64,000 bases of DNA from NCBI RefSeq assembly GCF_016802725.1, contig NC_052668.1, positions 18,581,001 to 18,645,000 on the forward strand, in the 5' to 3' direction. This stretch comes from Solenopsis invicta (lineage: Eukaryota > Arthropoda > Insecta > Hymenoptera > Formicidae). How positions within the stretch are numbered: position 1 is the first letter of the stretch; each line of letters begins with the position of its first letter. A model generated the notes under the pieces. The model saw only the letters and a list, made by a program, of their open reading frames with translations, made no database searches and had not been told where the DNA came from. The position numbers and the translations under genes are program-made. Positions 25,499 through 37,815 of this stretch are shown piece by piece.

Positions 25499-25918
25499 TC
25501 TCCATTGCGCGCAAGACCTAAAGCAAACGCGTCTGTAGCTCCTCCGTAAAAAGAATTAATCCAGTAGGGAATTGAAACCTGCGCGATTGATAAAAGTAAA
25601 GGTATGGAGATACGTGTATCTTTTACAAGCGGTTATGATCATGACAACTAAATTTATTGCTCGTAACGGTACGATTATCGCGTCATAAAGGCGCACAAAG
25701 GACTCCGATACTCCTGACAGCTCCATGCGTGAGCTAAATCGCAACTGCGTATGCAAGTCCATATGGAACCCATCTGTTCTCATCAAGCAGTGTATCTGCA
25801 TTTGTGTTCGCTCAAAACACCGGCCGACCAAGGGAGCTGCCGTTGGCCGACCGGCGGCGCGGCGCGGCAAGCCGGCTCTGAATCATCGATAACTCGCGTT
25901 TCTCTTCGAAACGGCGAG

Positions 25919-25953
25919 GCCGCCGCTGCCGCCGCCGCCGCCACCACCGCCGT
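25919..25953 (+). repeat. (GCC)n tract, left partner
   Basis: Runs of GCC with single interruptions. It is complementary to the GGC tract at 26104-26141. Confidence 0.85.
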
Positions 25954-26103
25954 TTCTCTCTCTGTAGGCTGCTTCTGTCCGCCGCCGTACTTCTGTCGGT
26001 GACGGTTTATGCAATGTCGGAAACTGATCGAATTCATTGGGGCGCGTAATAATGTTTCGTTAGGTCGAGTAAGTTCGTTTACTCTGGCCTATATCTAACC
26101 GCG

Positions 26104-26141
26104 CGAGCGGCGGCAGCGGCGGCGGTGGCGGCGGCGGCGGG
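26104..26141 (+). repeat. (GGC)n tract, right partner
   Basis: Runs of GGC with the same kind of interruptions (GCGGCGGCAGCGGC). Inverted relative to 25919-25953 across a 150-base spacer. Confidence 0.85.
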
Positions 26142-26338
26142 CTCGTATCGATTAGCTCGCTTTACTCGCATCCGAGCGCGCGGACAGTCTTTGTCACTCC
26201 CCTTTATCCCGCGCTATTCTAAGGTCGTTATTATGAGACTGCAATTTCGATTTAATCGTTAAATTAGATCGCTGAATTAAAATCGGTGCTCCCCTCCTCT
26301 CGTCAAGCCGTAAACAATGGGTGTTGCGACTCATTCAG

Positions 26339-26358
26339 TTGCGTTGCGTTGCGTTGCT
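26339..26358 (+). repeat. (GCGTT)4 repeat
   Basis: Four tandem GCGTT units. Confidence 0.8.
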
Positions 26359-27183
26359 CTCCTTTCTGCTCTTTATACGCTTCGTTTTAATAATAATTTA
26401 TACAGGAAGATCGCTGTTCCTTTTTAACACACAATTTGCCCACACTTACGTACATTTCATTTTTGTATAACGGTGTATAAACCTTTTGCGTTAATTTAAC
26501 ACAAAATGAATATGTTAAAAAAAATAACCCGTACATGTATTTCTTCAGTAAAATTAACATTTACATAATAATATGTTGAATTATTATGTGCATTTTTATT
26601 CGTTTATCTTAAAAAACTGACACACTTTAAAACTAATATTGTTTTTACGTTATCTTATTTACTCTAAAATTGTATTATTTTAAAAAATATTGAATGTCAG
26701 TTTAAAACGCAAAATTCACAACGCTCGGATGTTTTAAAAATTTAATATAAAAATTTTAACGAAGAACGGTTTTAACGCGTACGCAAAAAAATATATATAT
26801 TTTTTACTTGTGCATTATTCGTATTTAAAATATCAAAACTTGTAAGATGTATAGCGACAGAATGATACACGACATTCTTTATTCGCGCTAAATTTTACGC
26901 GGCAGAATTACGAGATATAATTCAGCCGTTAAATTTTGCGAATGACGTTACTATCACTTCCGAGAATAGTACGGAACTTCACCTTTTTTCAAGAATGTTT
27001 AATAAGGAGCTACGGCCGAGAAAGGAAACGCCGACTCCGAGATGTTCTCGCACGCGATGTCTCACAAGAGTTGCCGGGTAGGTTCTTTAGCAGAGCTTTC
27101 CAGGTTTAATACGATCCTGCAGGAACCTCTCTCTGGAGACTTTCATTAGGGAGATTTACAGGAGGCTGCGAAGAATCCTATTG

Positions 27184-27185
<2 letters not shown>

Positions 27186-27241
<56 letters not shown>
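27186..27241 (+). repeat. (CT)n microsatellite
   Basis: About 28 CT units without interruption. Confidence 0.95.
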
Positions 27242-27246
<5 letters not shown>

Positions 27247-27812
27247 TCTCTGTAAATCACACGTAAACGGCGTGGAATTTGTGCCAGTTATAAAAGCAAA
27301 ATTGATATAGTTAAGCGAGCGAGTCAGTTTTTCATTTTTTTTTCTTTTCTGCTAAATTATTCCGTCCCCGATGAGTCCATGTCGCGTTATGCTGCAGACG
27401 ATGTAATTTTCGCGAATCTTTTGCAATTCGATATAATTTATATATTTGTTATTATTTCTAATTGGCAAATGAATCCACGTATCGTCCTAACTCTGATGAA
27501 CAACGAGCTTTTGGTGATAAAAATTTGATGCAATTGTATATCGTATTATTAGTAGCAAAGGAAATGGTTGGTTTCTCAAAAACTGCAGTACCATCATACT
27601 TGAAAAGATTCCTTCGCGTAACCATGTTGCTCGATTCAAGATTATTGGAGCTCACCGAGTTCGCTCGTAGCTAATTCCGATTTCAATTCCCGAGTTTACT
27701 CGACGCACGGGAATAAGCGTGTACAAGTTGGGTCTCGGAAAAGACTTTGCAGCGTTCCGTACTTTCGTGACGGGCGCAAACGCCTGCTGAGGGCGACGCT
27801 GAAGGCGTGCAC

Positions 27813-27817
<5 letters not shown>

Positions 27818-27842
<25 letters not shown>
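27818..27842 (+). repeat. (ACG)n trinucleotide repeat
   Basis: About eight ACG units. Confidence 0.9.
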
Positions 27843-27843
<1 letters not shown>

Positions 27844-28848
27844 GCGAGGGTGCGAGCAGACGAGAGATAGGGCGCGCCGACATATTTATTTGATAGGGTC
27901 TGATACCCTAATCGATTTTCAATATTCCATACGGGTATTCCGTAGGGCGCTAGCGTTGCCGGCAGCAGCTCCGCCGCTGTCCCAGAGTCTATACATAGTC
28001 ATGCCACGGCGGAATGCACGCGCACGTTGGCAAACGCGTGCGCTACTTGCCCGCCCCATGTAACCGGGGACAACGAAATGATATATTCGCGAGGATTGAA
28101 ATTATGGTGTTACGCCGCGATAACAGCCTACCCCGGGCTAGATTACGTACGAAGGGCGCGGTGCAATTATATGCTGTGCCACGTGCGGAGCGAATTGGGC
28201 AAGGCGAGCGGCTAAAAGAGACCATAGAGAGATAGAGTAGGTGATTCGCGAGAGAAAGGAAAAGGAAACTCCTGCCTCTTTGAAGTTGAATACTTAATCT
28301 TCAAAGTGAAAAAATCAAGCACTTTATCTCTTTAGATTCTCCCCTTCGATTTCTTTAATTTCAACCTCATTGTTTTATTCAAGGATGTACATGTGCTATC
28401 TCATTACCAACAATTTTAAAATTTTACACGTAGAAAATCAACGGTTTATTGTTTGGAACGAGCATATGTAAGCAAAAATAGAAAATCTTGAAAGGATTTA
28501 TAATCTTAAACAGACATACTATTTGCTGACGTGAAAAAATTTTGACTATCAAATTTTTAAAAATTTGAACATAATTATCTTATTGATTTAAAACTATTAA
28601 AAAAATTTTTTATTTACTCTTTATTCTTGCGTAAAATCGCGTTTTGCATTATTTATTTGCAAATTTGACGAAAAAGGATCATTACGAATTGAATCAAATT
28701 TTTTATACGTGTAATAAAACTCATAAATATTTGTGTAAAAGTTTATTTGGATCTATTTACTCGTTAAAAAATTGTTTACCTAAAACTGTAGTAAAACACG
28801 CTACGCAAACCATTGTGTAAGGTAAATTTTTCGTTGTCTTCCTTGCAG

Positions 28849-28915
28849 CTGGTTTCAGGAGCAAAAGTCTGATATTCACGACAAAACTTTTTGTCGTTGA
28901 TTAAAAAAAAGGAAA
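28849..28915 (+). other. strong acceptor-like site followed by a perfect hairpin
   Basis: TTTTTCGTTGTCTTCCTTGCAG ends at 28848. The next 45 to 60 bases are open in two frames and contain ACGACAAAA-CT-TTTTGTCGT (28878-28897), a perfect 9-bp stem with a two-base loop. It could be a terminal exon but no coding support was seen. Confidence 0.15.
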
Positions 28916-29240
28916 AGATTAAACCCTAAGAAGTCTGCAGTTTTTAAATTTTGATGATTTTTTTAGCTGGTGTGGTAGAGCGAAAACATCCTTAATTCAT
29001 GAGTGTTTTTCAATTTAATTTAATTGGAGATTGATTTTAGTGCGACGCTACACGAACGCATCGTTATTGTTATTTCGTTGGAAGGTGGCTTTTATTATTC
29101 CGTTCGTGCATTCTGTTTCTGTATCGCGCCGCTCGTTCTAAAAATCACATAACTCCGGTGGACGTTACGGGATCCCCGATTCTCTTTAAACTTCGAGCGA
29201 GCTTAACAATTCCGAGGCCGCGGCACACACGCATGAATCT

Positions 29241-29270
29241 CCGCCGCGCCGCGCCGCGCCGCGCCGCGCT
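29241..29270 (+). repeat. (CCGCG)n pentanucleotide repeat
   Basis: About six units of pure GC sequence in a CpG-rich block. Confidence 0.85.
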
Positions 29271-30479
29271 ACACCGCGCGCAGCGCACCTATAATTCCGC
29301 GGAACATAATACTTTTATCGGTCGCTTTTACGACGGGCTCCCGCGTCTACCTTTCGCCCTCGCAATTTTATTATCTGAAGAACTGCGACGTTTCTCCGAT
29401 TACCTGGAGTGGAGAACGATCGATTCTGAATTTCATGAGTTGCCCCCGTTGCAGCGCGCGCGCGAAACCACCGGGAGGATATGAGCGTGCGGTTTCGCAA
29501 AGCCGAAGCTCTTTGTCTTCGAATCTGCGATGTATAATGCGAATTTAGCCGTATGCACCTTCGATAAAGCTGACATCCTGATGTTACGCAAATTCCCCTG
29601 GATGTGCGGAAAGTATTCTTCGTGTGAAAAAAATCCCATTTCGTCCGTTAAGGAATTTATACGTAAAATCCCCCATCCTTCTTAACAGCTTCAATCTCGC
29701 ATTTAATCGAAATTACATCGCAAGTTAATGCTAATAAGTTATTAAGAAGTCACGTCGTTTTTCTCTCTCGCGTTATTATAACAAAATTCTGAGAAATGCG
29801 TAAAAACTCGAAGGAAATATCAATGTGGGAATAAAATGCGCGGAAATATAATAGCGGTATCTCGAACAAAGGTATATTGTTTTCCGTCCGTTACCAGAGG
29901 GAAATTAGAGGAAAAAGAGCACGCGACTTGAAAGAAAACGCCAGCGCGATCCCCCGGATATAAAATGCTCGACGTAATAACTTCTCGGCGACTACGTTAG
30001 TGTCGTGACGGTTCGGCGGATAAGCCGCGTGCCCCATTAATAATCTATTTAAACGGGCTAAGCGAAAACGCGCGCGCGGCAGCAGCGGCGACGTCGTCAT
30101 CGGAATACGTAATCCAGTCCCTTAGCTCTTGTCCCGAAACGCAGAAACGTAAGCGCGAATGCAAAGTAGACACGTGCGACACAAAGCGCACTTCCGGTGT
30201 ATCCGTTTCGCCCGCATATGCGTCTAATGTTGTAGCGATCGCGCGTCGCGCGTACCGGCGTGCTCGCCGTGCGTGTCAGACCGGCATTGTAAACAGCTTA
30301 AAATAGCGTTGACGTTCTTCTCCGTTTAAGCGTTCCGCTCGAAGCCTCTCGCGCGATTTTCGCGCGACTTGTTCCCATCCCGCTGGCCTCCTCGCTTTCT
30401 CTCTCTCTCTCCGCGTCGATTCGACAAATTTTCGACGTCCGCAACGGCGAGCAACCGCATGCTTTTTATCCTCCGGACG

Positions 30480-30504
30480 ACAACGACAACGACGACGACG
30501 ACGA
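30480..30504 (+). repeat. (ACG/ACA)n trinucleotide repeat
   Basis: Alternating ACA and ACG units, eight in all. Confidence 0.85.
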
Positions 30505-31017
30505 TGGCTCCCGGCGTTTCTTCCTCTTCTTGCCTCTCGGCTCGGTCGTGCTAGTCGTTTTACTGTCGCTCGTAACAAGAGTAATAGCACCCGCGCTCGT
30601 TGTCTGAGCGCCATACAGTCCTGCGGATTGTTAACCCCGGTGAACTTATTTTTACACAATTTCTCTATCTCTCTCTTTCTCTCTTGTGCCAGCGCCGCTT
30701 AAGACGCTCGTAACGCGCGTAAAGCCAAGGACGAGTTCACTTTTCGTACGATGGTTTCAAGAGCTTTTTGTATACTGTCGGTATCTTGTATAAGTAAACT
30801 TCGAAGAATGGCGAACAGGAGAGTGTTTATCTTTATGACGGAGAAATATATAGCGGAAATTAATCGAAAATTTAACTCGTTTTAATATTCGAGGAATTCG
30901 TCGTTAAAAATGGAATTTAATTTTCTTTAGTGACAGGCATTAACATCAATGTATCATACGCACGATTTAGGTTTCGCAAAATAAGATTTTCAGACGAAAA
31001 ATTACAGATGCAGGCTA

Positions 31018-31382
31018 CCGATCGTGTAACTTTTATTCTCGGGCGGAAATGTGAAAAGTAAAAAAATTTCTCCATTTATATACTTGAATGGTAAAAATTT
31101 TCATTTTTCACGTTTCCGTCCTACTGCCAGATTCAGTGTATTATTCATAGAGACAGGGAATAATCTGATTTCAGTACTGTAACTATGTATATATATCAAT
31201 CAAATATGTATACTGTTCTTTAGTAATAATACACTGATTATAATCAGTGAAAATATCCTCTCTCTTAATCAAAATCATTGAAAAGCAGTAAATAGTCACT
31301 GATGTTCACAGTTACAAATTTAGCACTGCAAATCAGTAAGACTTTACTGATTTAGATTTAGAGAAAAAAGTTACACGATCGC
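31018..31382. mobile_element. TA-flanked MITE with perfect 16-bp terminal repeats
   Basis: CGATCGTGTAACTTTT at 31019-31034 is perfectly repeated in inverted form at 31366-31381. The element is bordered on both sides by TA (31016-31017 and 31383-31384), the target duplication of Tc1/mariner-type transposition. The interior is noncoding and holds several CACTGAT/ATCAGTG palindromes. Being short and gene-less, it would depend on an enzyme encoded elsewhere. Confidence 0.55.
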
Positions 31383-31415
31383 TATCCTGAATACAACGGA
31401 GTTCCTTAAAGTTGG

Positions 31416-31430
31416 GTGTGTGTGTGTGTG
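31416..31430 (+). repeat. (GT)n microsatellite
   Basis: Seven GT units, just right of the 31-kb element. Confidence 0.85.
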
Positions 31431-32456
31431 ATAAAATTGCTATATTCATGTTTAATTAAATTTAATAACATTTCGCTTTGTAATAAATCCTTGCGGCAAC
31501 TATTATAAACTGCCAAGTTTCTCGCAGTTCTGTTGCAATACGTTGCATCGCGACGCGATTAGTATTTTGAGAGAGAGACAGAGAGAAAGAGAGGAAGCGG
31601 TAGCATCTCAAGTATGCGGAAATATATATACAGATAACAGAAATAAATTAAGTTCATAAACTGCCGGGAGGGAAAGAAATGATCCAGATCCCCGATGTGC
31701 ATCTAAAAATACTTTTATATTCAAATCCTCTCGTCGCGATAAATAATTTTATAAATGCACCTGGATATAATATATAGATAATTGCAAGATTTTATCCGTT
31801 ATACTATCGAGTGCAATCTTTATTCCTGTTTTATACTGAGAACTTAATTATTAGAAATCAACAGAAATTATGTGATAAAGAAAATTAATTTATAGAAGTC
31901 ACGTCGTTAGTCCTAATAATTCTGTCGCAAGATAAGAAGTATTAAACGTGAATAGTTTAACGACAAAAACCTCATCTCGTGTACCTTATATGATGTAATT
32001 AAAGATTTTTAATCAAGAACGGACGTACTTCTCGAAAAAGCGAGAACTTTTTCCGGAAACGCGAGATGTTCTCGATTCTTTTGAAAAAAATTTGCAGAAA
32101 TTAATATTTACGTCTGTGTAATTTTCTTTCTTCATCAGTGAAATTAAAAACTGGGCGCGCTTCTTCGCGAGATTGCGAGAAGATATTTCGCGAGTCGCGT
32201 TACCCGGCGGGACGTTATTCGGGCGGAGAGATTCAACATCTAGGCTAGGGCCAGAAGTTTTGATCTCGCGACGCGCGCTCAATCACGCCGCTTATCCGAC
32301 AAATTGCGTTCTCCGCGGGCATGCACGTCGCGACATCGGCGCGCAACTCGGTGCAATATCTCTGCTCCGAGTCGTTCCCAGAGTCTTTTGCGGAGGACGC
32401 GAAGCGCGAGGCGCGTTATACAGAGCCGCGGAGACGTATTCCCGAGCGAGGGAAGA

Positions 32457-32480
32457 AGAGAGAGAGAGAGAGAGAGAGAG
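32457..32480 (+). repeat. (GA)n microsatellite
   Basis: About 12 GA units. Confidence 0.92.
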
Positions 32481-33353
32481 AATACGACCACTCTAAAACC
32501 GCTGGATTTTCTCGTAAAAACCGCCCTTAAAGGCGGGTCCCGGTGGCATTAGCGAAATGCCGGTAAGAGCTGCAACAACGTACGACGGCCGCCACCTCCC
32601 GGTTTAATGTCAATCCTCAAATGTCACGTAACCATCCACTATTTGGCTGTGTCCTTATCGTCTGCGAGCTCCCGGGGGAACTCTCGCGGGGGAATAACGT
32701 TTCGACACGGCACATTGTGCCTCCACAGAGAGCCCCCCTTGCTCTCTCGCCCTCTGATCCCGCGACCCCGAAAACTTTCGGTTTCTTTCGATAGCTCGTT
32801 ATTCCCCGGGCGCAGCATTCGGCCACTAATTGGATATGTATTTGTCCGTTTGTCCTGCATAGGACAAGCGAGCGCTATCGCTTCTCGCGCCAACATGAGC
32901 TAGTCGCTTGTTTGTACGGCAGTTTATCTTTTCATCGGACAATATTTCTGACAGTCTCGGGCAACTGAAATATATCGTATCGTTAAATCACGATTTTCGG
33001 CTATCTCTCCGATTCTCTCCCGTAAATTGCGGTTACTCCGATAAAATAAATCGGACGTTATACGAATTTAGTAAAAACGTGATAAGAGAATCGTGCGGCT
33101 TATCATTTTCAATCTATTGCGCCAATTTTATATCGATAATAGGTGCACTTTCCGCACTGTTGAAATATTAAAGAATCAAATTTGAACCAATTTTTTTAAT
33201 TAAATGACATTCTGTTATTTTTATTCTTTTCTCTGTGTGTGAGTCATGAGAAATTTATTTTAATATACAACATGTGGTTGAAAAACAATTACATCAACCC
33301 AATTTTATGGCTGATTTTATTTTATTTCAAAGTAAGGAATGCTTATATTACAT

Positions 33354-33555
33354 TGACGGAAAAATTAAATTTTTATAAATATTTATTTGAATAGTGCTAA
33401 TTAAATATTTACTAAATATTTAAATGTATATTTATTTAGTGCAAGAACCGTTAATTTAAGTATGATTTTTTTTATAGAGTAAATATTTCATTAGAGCTAT
33501 TAGTACTATTAGAACAAATATTCATTAAAATTTTGGAATTTATTTTTTCAGTAAC
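33354..33555. mobile_element. AT-rich palindromic element, family 2 copy B
   Basis: The arms carry TTTGAATAGTGCTAATTAAA on the left and, reversed, TCTAATAGTACTAATAGCTC on the right. The centre ATATTTATTTAGTGCAAGAA and GAGTAAATATTT match copy A closely, and both are about 200 bases long. It is noncoding. Confidence 0.55.
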
Positions 33556-33621
33556 GTACTTAATAAATAATGAACTAAATTCGAGTCAAAAATACATTTC
33601 TTGCACGTGCACGTCGTCTTT

Positions 33622-33818
33622 GTTAAAGCCCCACTTGGGTCGTTGACCGCACGCGGTCACGTGAGACAGGCGCACGTGCTTGCCGTCTGGGCCGCCTTCC
33701 CCCACTCTCCTCGACCGTCTGGGCCGCCGCCTCCCCACTCTCCTCGGCCGACGGCGCGCACGTGCGTTTGTCTGACGAGACCACGTGCGGTCAACGACCC
33801 GAGTGGCGGGGCTTTAAC
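33622..33818. repeat. GC-rich fold-back with E-box cluster
   Basis: The left arm starting GTTAAAGCCCCACTTGGGTC and the right arm ending CGGGGCTTTAAC are inverted copies for about 57 bases, with weaker pairing continuing inward. Five CACGTG sites lie in or beside it (33604, 33658, 33673, 33759, 33782), four of them within the arms. The loop holds a 32-base tandem repeat. AT-rich DNA flanks it. Confidence 0.6.
33683..33748 (+). repeat. two tandem copies of a 32-34 bp GC-rich unit
   Basis: CCGTCTGGGCCGCC followed by CCCACTCTCCTCG occurs twice, starting at 33683 and 33715, in the loop of the 33.6-kb fold-back. Confidence 0.6.
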
Positions 33819-36800
33819 TGGCGTATGTACACGCGCGCCTTAGGTAAGCGGAGTCTCTCTCGCTGCGCGAGACTACCGCAACGACTTTTAGGGAGATCTT
33901 ACATCGCACCGTGTTACAAACTCTCGTCACTCATTTACAGGTTTGAGTAATTAAAAACCTGAAAATTCTTATAACGTTTTGGATTATTTGGATCGTCTAC
34001 TAGTTGGTGGATGAAGCGAAACGCAACGCCAGTAATTTTTACTTTTACCAACTGCATTATTTTTACTAGTAATAACCAAACTTATTTTCGAACAGAGGGT
34101 GAATCATCTTGCTTGATACTGAGATCTACTGGGTTGTCATGCACACTTGTCCGTGAACGTGAAACAAGTGAGCTTTGAATATAAGTTGAGCACACTTTCA
34201 AATATGTAATTTTTAATCCAAGAATAAATAGCTTTCAAATAATGTGATTGAGCTTGTTGTGAGAACAATATGATATTAGAAACAAGAATACGATCTTAAG
34301 AATGAATATACTTTGTACAGATAAATTTATTATTGATGCAAGTGAACAGTTGTAATTGAAGAGAGTATTTCATACTTAAATGAAGAAAATAGCATTCAAG
34401 AATAAAAATATACGTGAATTAAGAATTCGTTTTTTTGTGTGGTCTATTGCTTTTATTTCCAAATCAAGCAAAGAATAAAAGGTCAGAAGCGAGCAAAAAG
34501 AGATGTATTTTTTACGATAAAATTTATTTTTGCTTAATTATTAAACTGAACTTTTGACTTATTTAGTTACTTATTTATCCGCAGTATTAATAAACAATGT
34601 TAAGAATAAAGAAATTAGGATGCGGACAAATAAATATAAATATACACAAATACATTTATAAAGAGATAGATTTATTCCTCGAATTCTGTAAATAACTTAT
34701 ATTTTTATTCTGCTTAATATGTTAAATTTGGACGTAACCCTTCATGTAACAGTGTTGACTTTTGGACTAAGAAGGTCAACGTTCCGTTGATTGATTTATA
34801 CGTCAAGAGAAACGTTACAATTAAATTTTTCAAATTGAAACGTTATTGGGTCAACACGATTGCCGTTGAAATTAAGTTAAAGATTTTGCGCTTTATCGCG
34901 CAGCGGAATAACGCGCAGAATGCATCGTTCCCATGTACGCAATATCAACAACGCAATCAATGTTAATGCAAATATGTACGCATAACTTGCTCGAAATTCC
35001 GCTAATACGACAGGCATTTTCAAAATTACCACTCGCGCTTGCCCGGCATTACTGGCATGCGCCGCATATCGCTCGTACGTTTGCGCTGCAACATCGCCCT
35101 TTTCTATTTATGTATACATCGCCGTACGGGAATAGCTTTCTGATTCTCACGTGTACGCAATCTGGCGAACCTATTGCAGCTGGAAAGTTATATTTGTCCG
35201 CAATTGGAGCTGCGTCCTTCTCTCCCATGAACCCGCCTCCACTTGTTTTTAAACATGGACTCTCTCTCTCTCTCTTTTTCTCTCTCGGTCGAAAACTAAC
35301 ATCTGCTTTTTTATCGTTTTCGCAATCTCGCCTGATGCATCATCATTGATTTAAAGTTTCCGAAAAAAAAAGAATTATGAAGGAATCGTGAAGCTTGATG
35401 AGCTAGTGGGATTGGATTAAATTTTCTAAGGTTTTGATCATCAAATCAGTTTTTTCCGTGCCACTGTTATCTTTTTTTTCTCTCCCAAGCGTATGGCCCT
35501 GATTAAAGGTAGCATTTCCTTTCCTGGCTGTGTCAGTCTCAGTCCGGATATAAATACGCGTGAAGCACGCGTATTGTGGGAACAGGCGGGTAGTTTAGTA
35601 AGCAAGATATGAAAATCTGTGCAAGTGACGATTCGGATGCGAATCGAATAAACAGTTTCTCTGGACATGACAGCCTTATGTACGCGCACGTGCAACTGCG
35701 AATGCGTCCGCGTGCGCGTACACGCACAACCGTGTGTAATTGAAACGCCGAGAATGATGTAGAGACGTTATTGTACCGCATATACGGCAATAACTTGTGC
35801 AGAGAAAATGATTTTAGAAGCGCGTCTAATGCTTGATAAATAGATGGGAAAATCCAAAACAATAATGGATTAAGGCTGTATAATTTTTATAATAATATAT
35901 TATAATTTACAATGATTTATAATTAGTCCATTTACATTTTTTTTTATGATTATAACAACTATTTTGAATATATAAAATCATATTTATAATTAGCTTTTCT
36001 ATCAGATAATAATTACCTACTTTTTTATCATTAAAAAAATGCAATTTTTCCATAATTCTTATAATGGAAGTTTACAAACTTTTTTTTTTTTTCAAACACT
36101 AATTGTTCGCCGAGACTTCTCTTTTATCGCATTGGAAAGTTTGCCTCGACAAAAGTAGTTCAATATGACGGCAGATCGTGGCTTACGGGACCCCGCTATG
36201 CCAGTCGAAGTTTCCGTCGCTATCTGCGAGGAAAGCGATGCCATGCAACGCGGTTAGCCGCAGACTCGATACGCACATTCAACGACTCCGAACTGCAATT
36301 ACTAGTAACCATCTTCGCGCCGCGGCCTCGCATAGTTATACCGCCGTTATGCGAAATTTCCGGTTAATCCGACGACTTTTGCGAACGATCGTGGCGGATG
36401 TTACACGCCGCGAGAACCCTCGCTCGGGCCAATGAGATTGGAATTATTGCATTTCGGTGCTTTATCACGGCTAACGACGGCGGACAACCAGTGAAAGAAA
36501 ATTAAATCCGGTTGTCACAGTGAAGTACAGTAAGGCTTTTCATTTATTAATACCGTAGAGCTAGATTTATATCATTTTCACCTGAGAATATTTATGAGCT
36601 TTTATGCCGAGTCGTATTGACTGTCGGATAATGAATGTCGCTCTCTTCTTCAACTCACTATAAGAAAATATTATGTAATCGCGTATAAGATCTCTATTTT
36701 GAGCTTATAGACGAAAAATTTATGCGAATCGCGTGTAGGTTGTTGGAACATGTGAGTGCTACGATTTTGACAAAACGTGTAGAGAGCCGCCGAATTGAGT

Positions 36801-37470
36801 GATATTATGAAATCTCGACGGGCGGAAATCCCGAGGAACGATGCTCGATGATAAATCACACGGTCGCAACCCGGCTGTTAAGCGCGAAATAGCCCGGCAT
36901 AAAACAGCGTTCGGCAATGATTTTCAGGCGCGCTCGCGAATACCGTCGCGGTGTAGCCGTCATGGCCAGATGGATTTATCAAAAGCAAAACATTATATGC
37001 GCAACCAGTCCGCCATCAAAACATTTCGATTCGAGATGGATTTAGCTGGTGGATATCGCCGGCGTTTCACGAGCGAAGTCTAAATCGGGAGTCGATTGAC
37101 GCACGGCCAAATTTTACCGGTACGCTTCTGAGTTCCGCGCGATTCGGTTTGGTTCGGCGCGGCGCAGCGCGTCGCGACGCGGTGCCCCGCGTCGTGATCG
37201 ATTTTTCGAAGCCGAACACCTGGTTCTCGTATCGACTACTCTCCCGAGAGAGAGTATTATTCCCGGTAAAGATAGATGGTAAAGCTCGAAAGACGAGGGA
37301 GATGTATGTACACGCCTATGCAGGACTGTGACCAGACATCCCGTCGCCCGAGGCGTATTGTTACGATGATATTTTTCCTTGTCCTTTCTACGTTTCATCC
37401 AACTCGTCTCGTTACCATTCAGCAAACATTGACAATATTTGTTGCATAATTTTGAAACATTTGATTTAAA
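33819..37470. other. no gene seen
   Basis: A donor-like TTAG|GTAAGC follows the fold-back at 33844. AT-rich DNA to 34870 includes a local AACGTT-based hairpin (34812-34846) and GTGTTGAC/GTCAACAC inverses. The 138-codon frame at 34933-35349 has no recognisable domain. CpG-rich blocks follow at 36100-36440 and 36780-37330. Confidence 0.5.
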
Positions 37471-37815
37471 AACTGTTGATACCTGAGTATTTTAGATAGA
37501 AAAAATATTTTAAAATATGACACGTTATCTAAGAAGTAGATAGTAACCTAGTAGAAATACAGAAAAAATTCTATTGTGATTATCGTCTCCATATTTGAGA
37601 AGAAATTATTTAAATTTGATAAATATTTATTGAATAATTTTTAAATTTTTAATTTTTATTTAATTTAAACTATTGATATTTCATTATTTTTAGATCGAAA
37701 AAATATTTTTAAAAATAACACATTATCTAAGAGATTAATAGCAACTAGAGAAATAAAAGAGAAATGCTATTGTAGACGTCTCCTCCATATTCGAAGAATT
37801 TATTTAAATTTGTTG
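37471..37815 (+). repeat. diverged tandem duplication, period about 197 bp
   Basis: AACTGTTGATA, then GAAAAAATATTTTAAAA and CACGTTATCTAAGA at 37471 on reappear at 37668 on as AACTATTGATA, GAAAAAATATTTTTAAAA and CACATTATCTAAGA. They are followed by TCTCCATATTTGA versus CTCCATATTCGA. The copies are clearly related but have many substitutions. Confidence 0.55.

Larger units (their letters stand above)
24099..27185. other. no confident gene
   Basis: A GC-richer block (24280-24960) has a minus-strand frame whose ATG at 24948 leads to an AAC|GTAAGA donor-like site near 24735; no domain is visible. The 25.1-kb fold-back and the GCC/GGC pair follow, then AT-rich DNA (26390-26860). Confidence 0.45.
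27242..31017. other. no gene seen
   Basis: CpG-rich blocks with trinucleotide and pentanucleotide repeats (27690-28240, 29150-29500, 29890-30740) alternate with AT-rich DNA (28370-28840, 30780-31000). A pyrimidine tract ending TGCCAG at 30693 resembles an acceptor. Confidence 0.5.
31383..33353. other. no gene seen
   Basis: AT-rich to 32150, then CpG-rich with a GA repeat and many short overlapping frames on both strands (32170-32900). A CCG|GTAAGA donor-like site occurs near 32566. Confidence 0.5.

Noticed and set aside
28420..28645. TTTTACACGTAGAAAA and TTGCGTAAAATC as possible ends of another family 1 element
   Set aside because: The arms do not pair beyond the tips and the diagnostic AGATCT-containing arm is absent.
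34933..35349. 138-codon plus-strand frame
   Set aside because: Ends in CT-repeat-derived serine/leucine/phenylalanine, with no recognisable family or splice signals.
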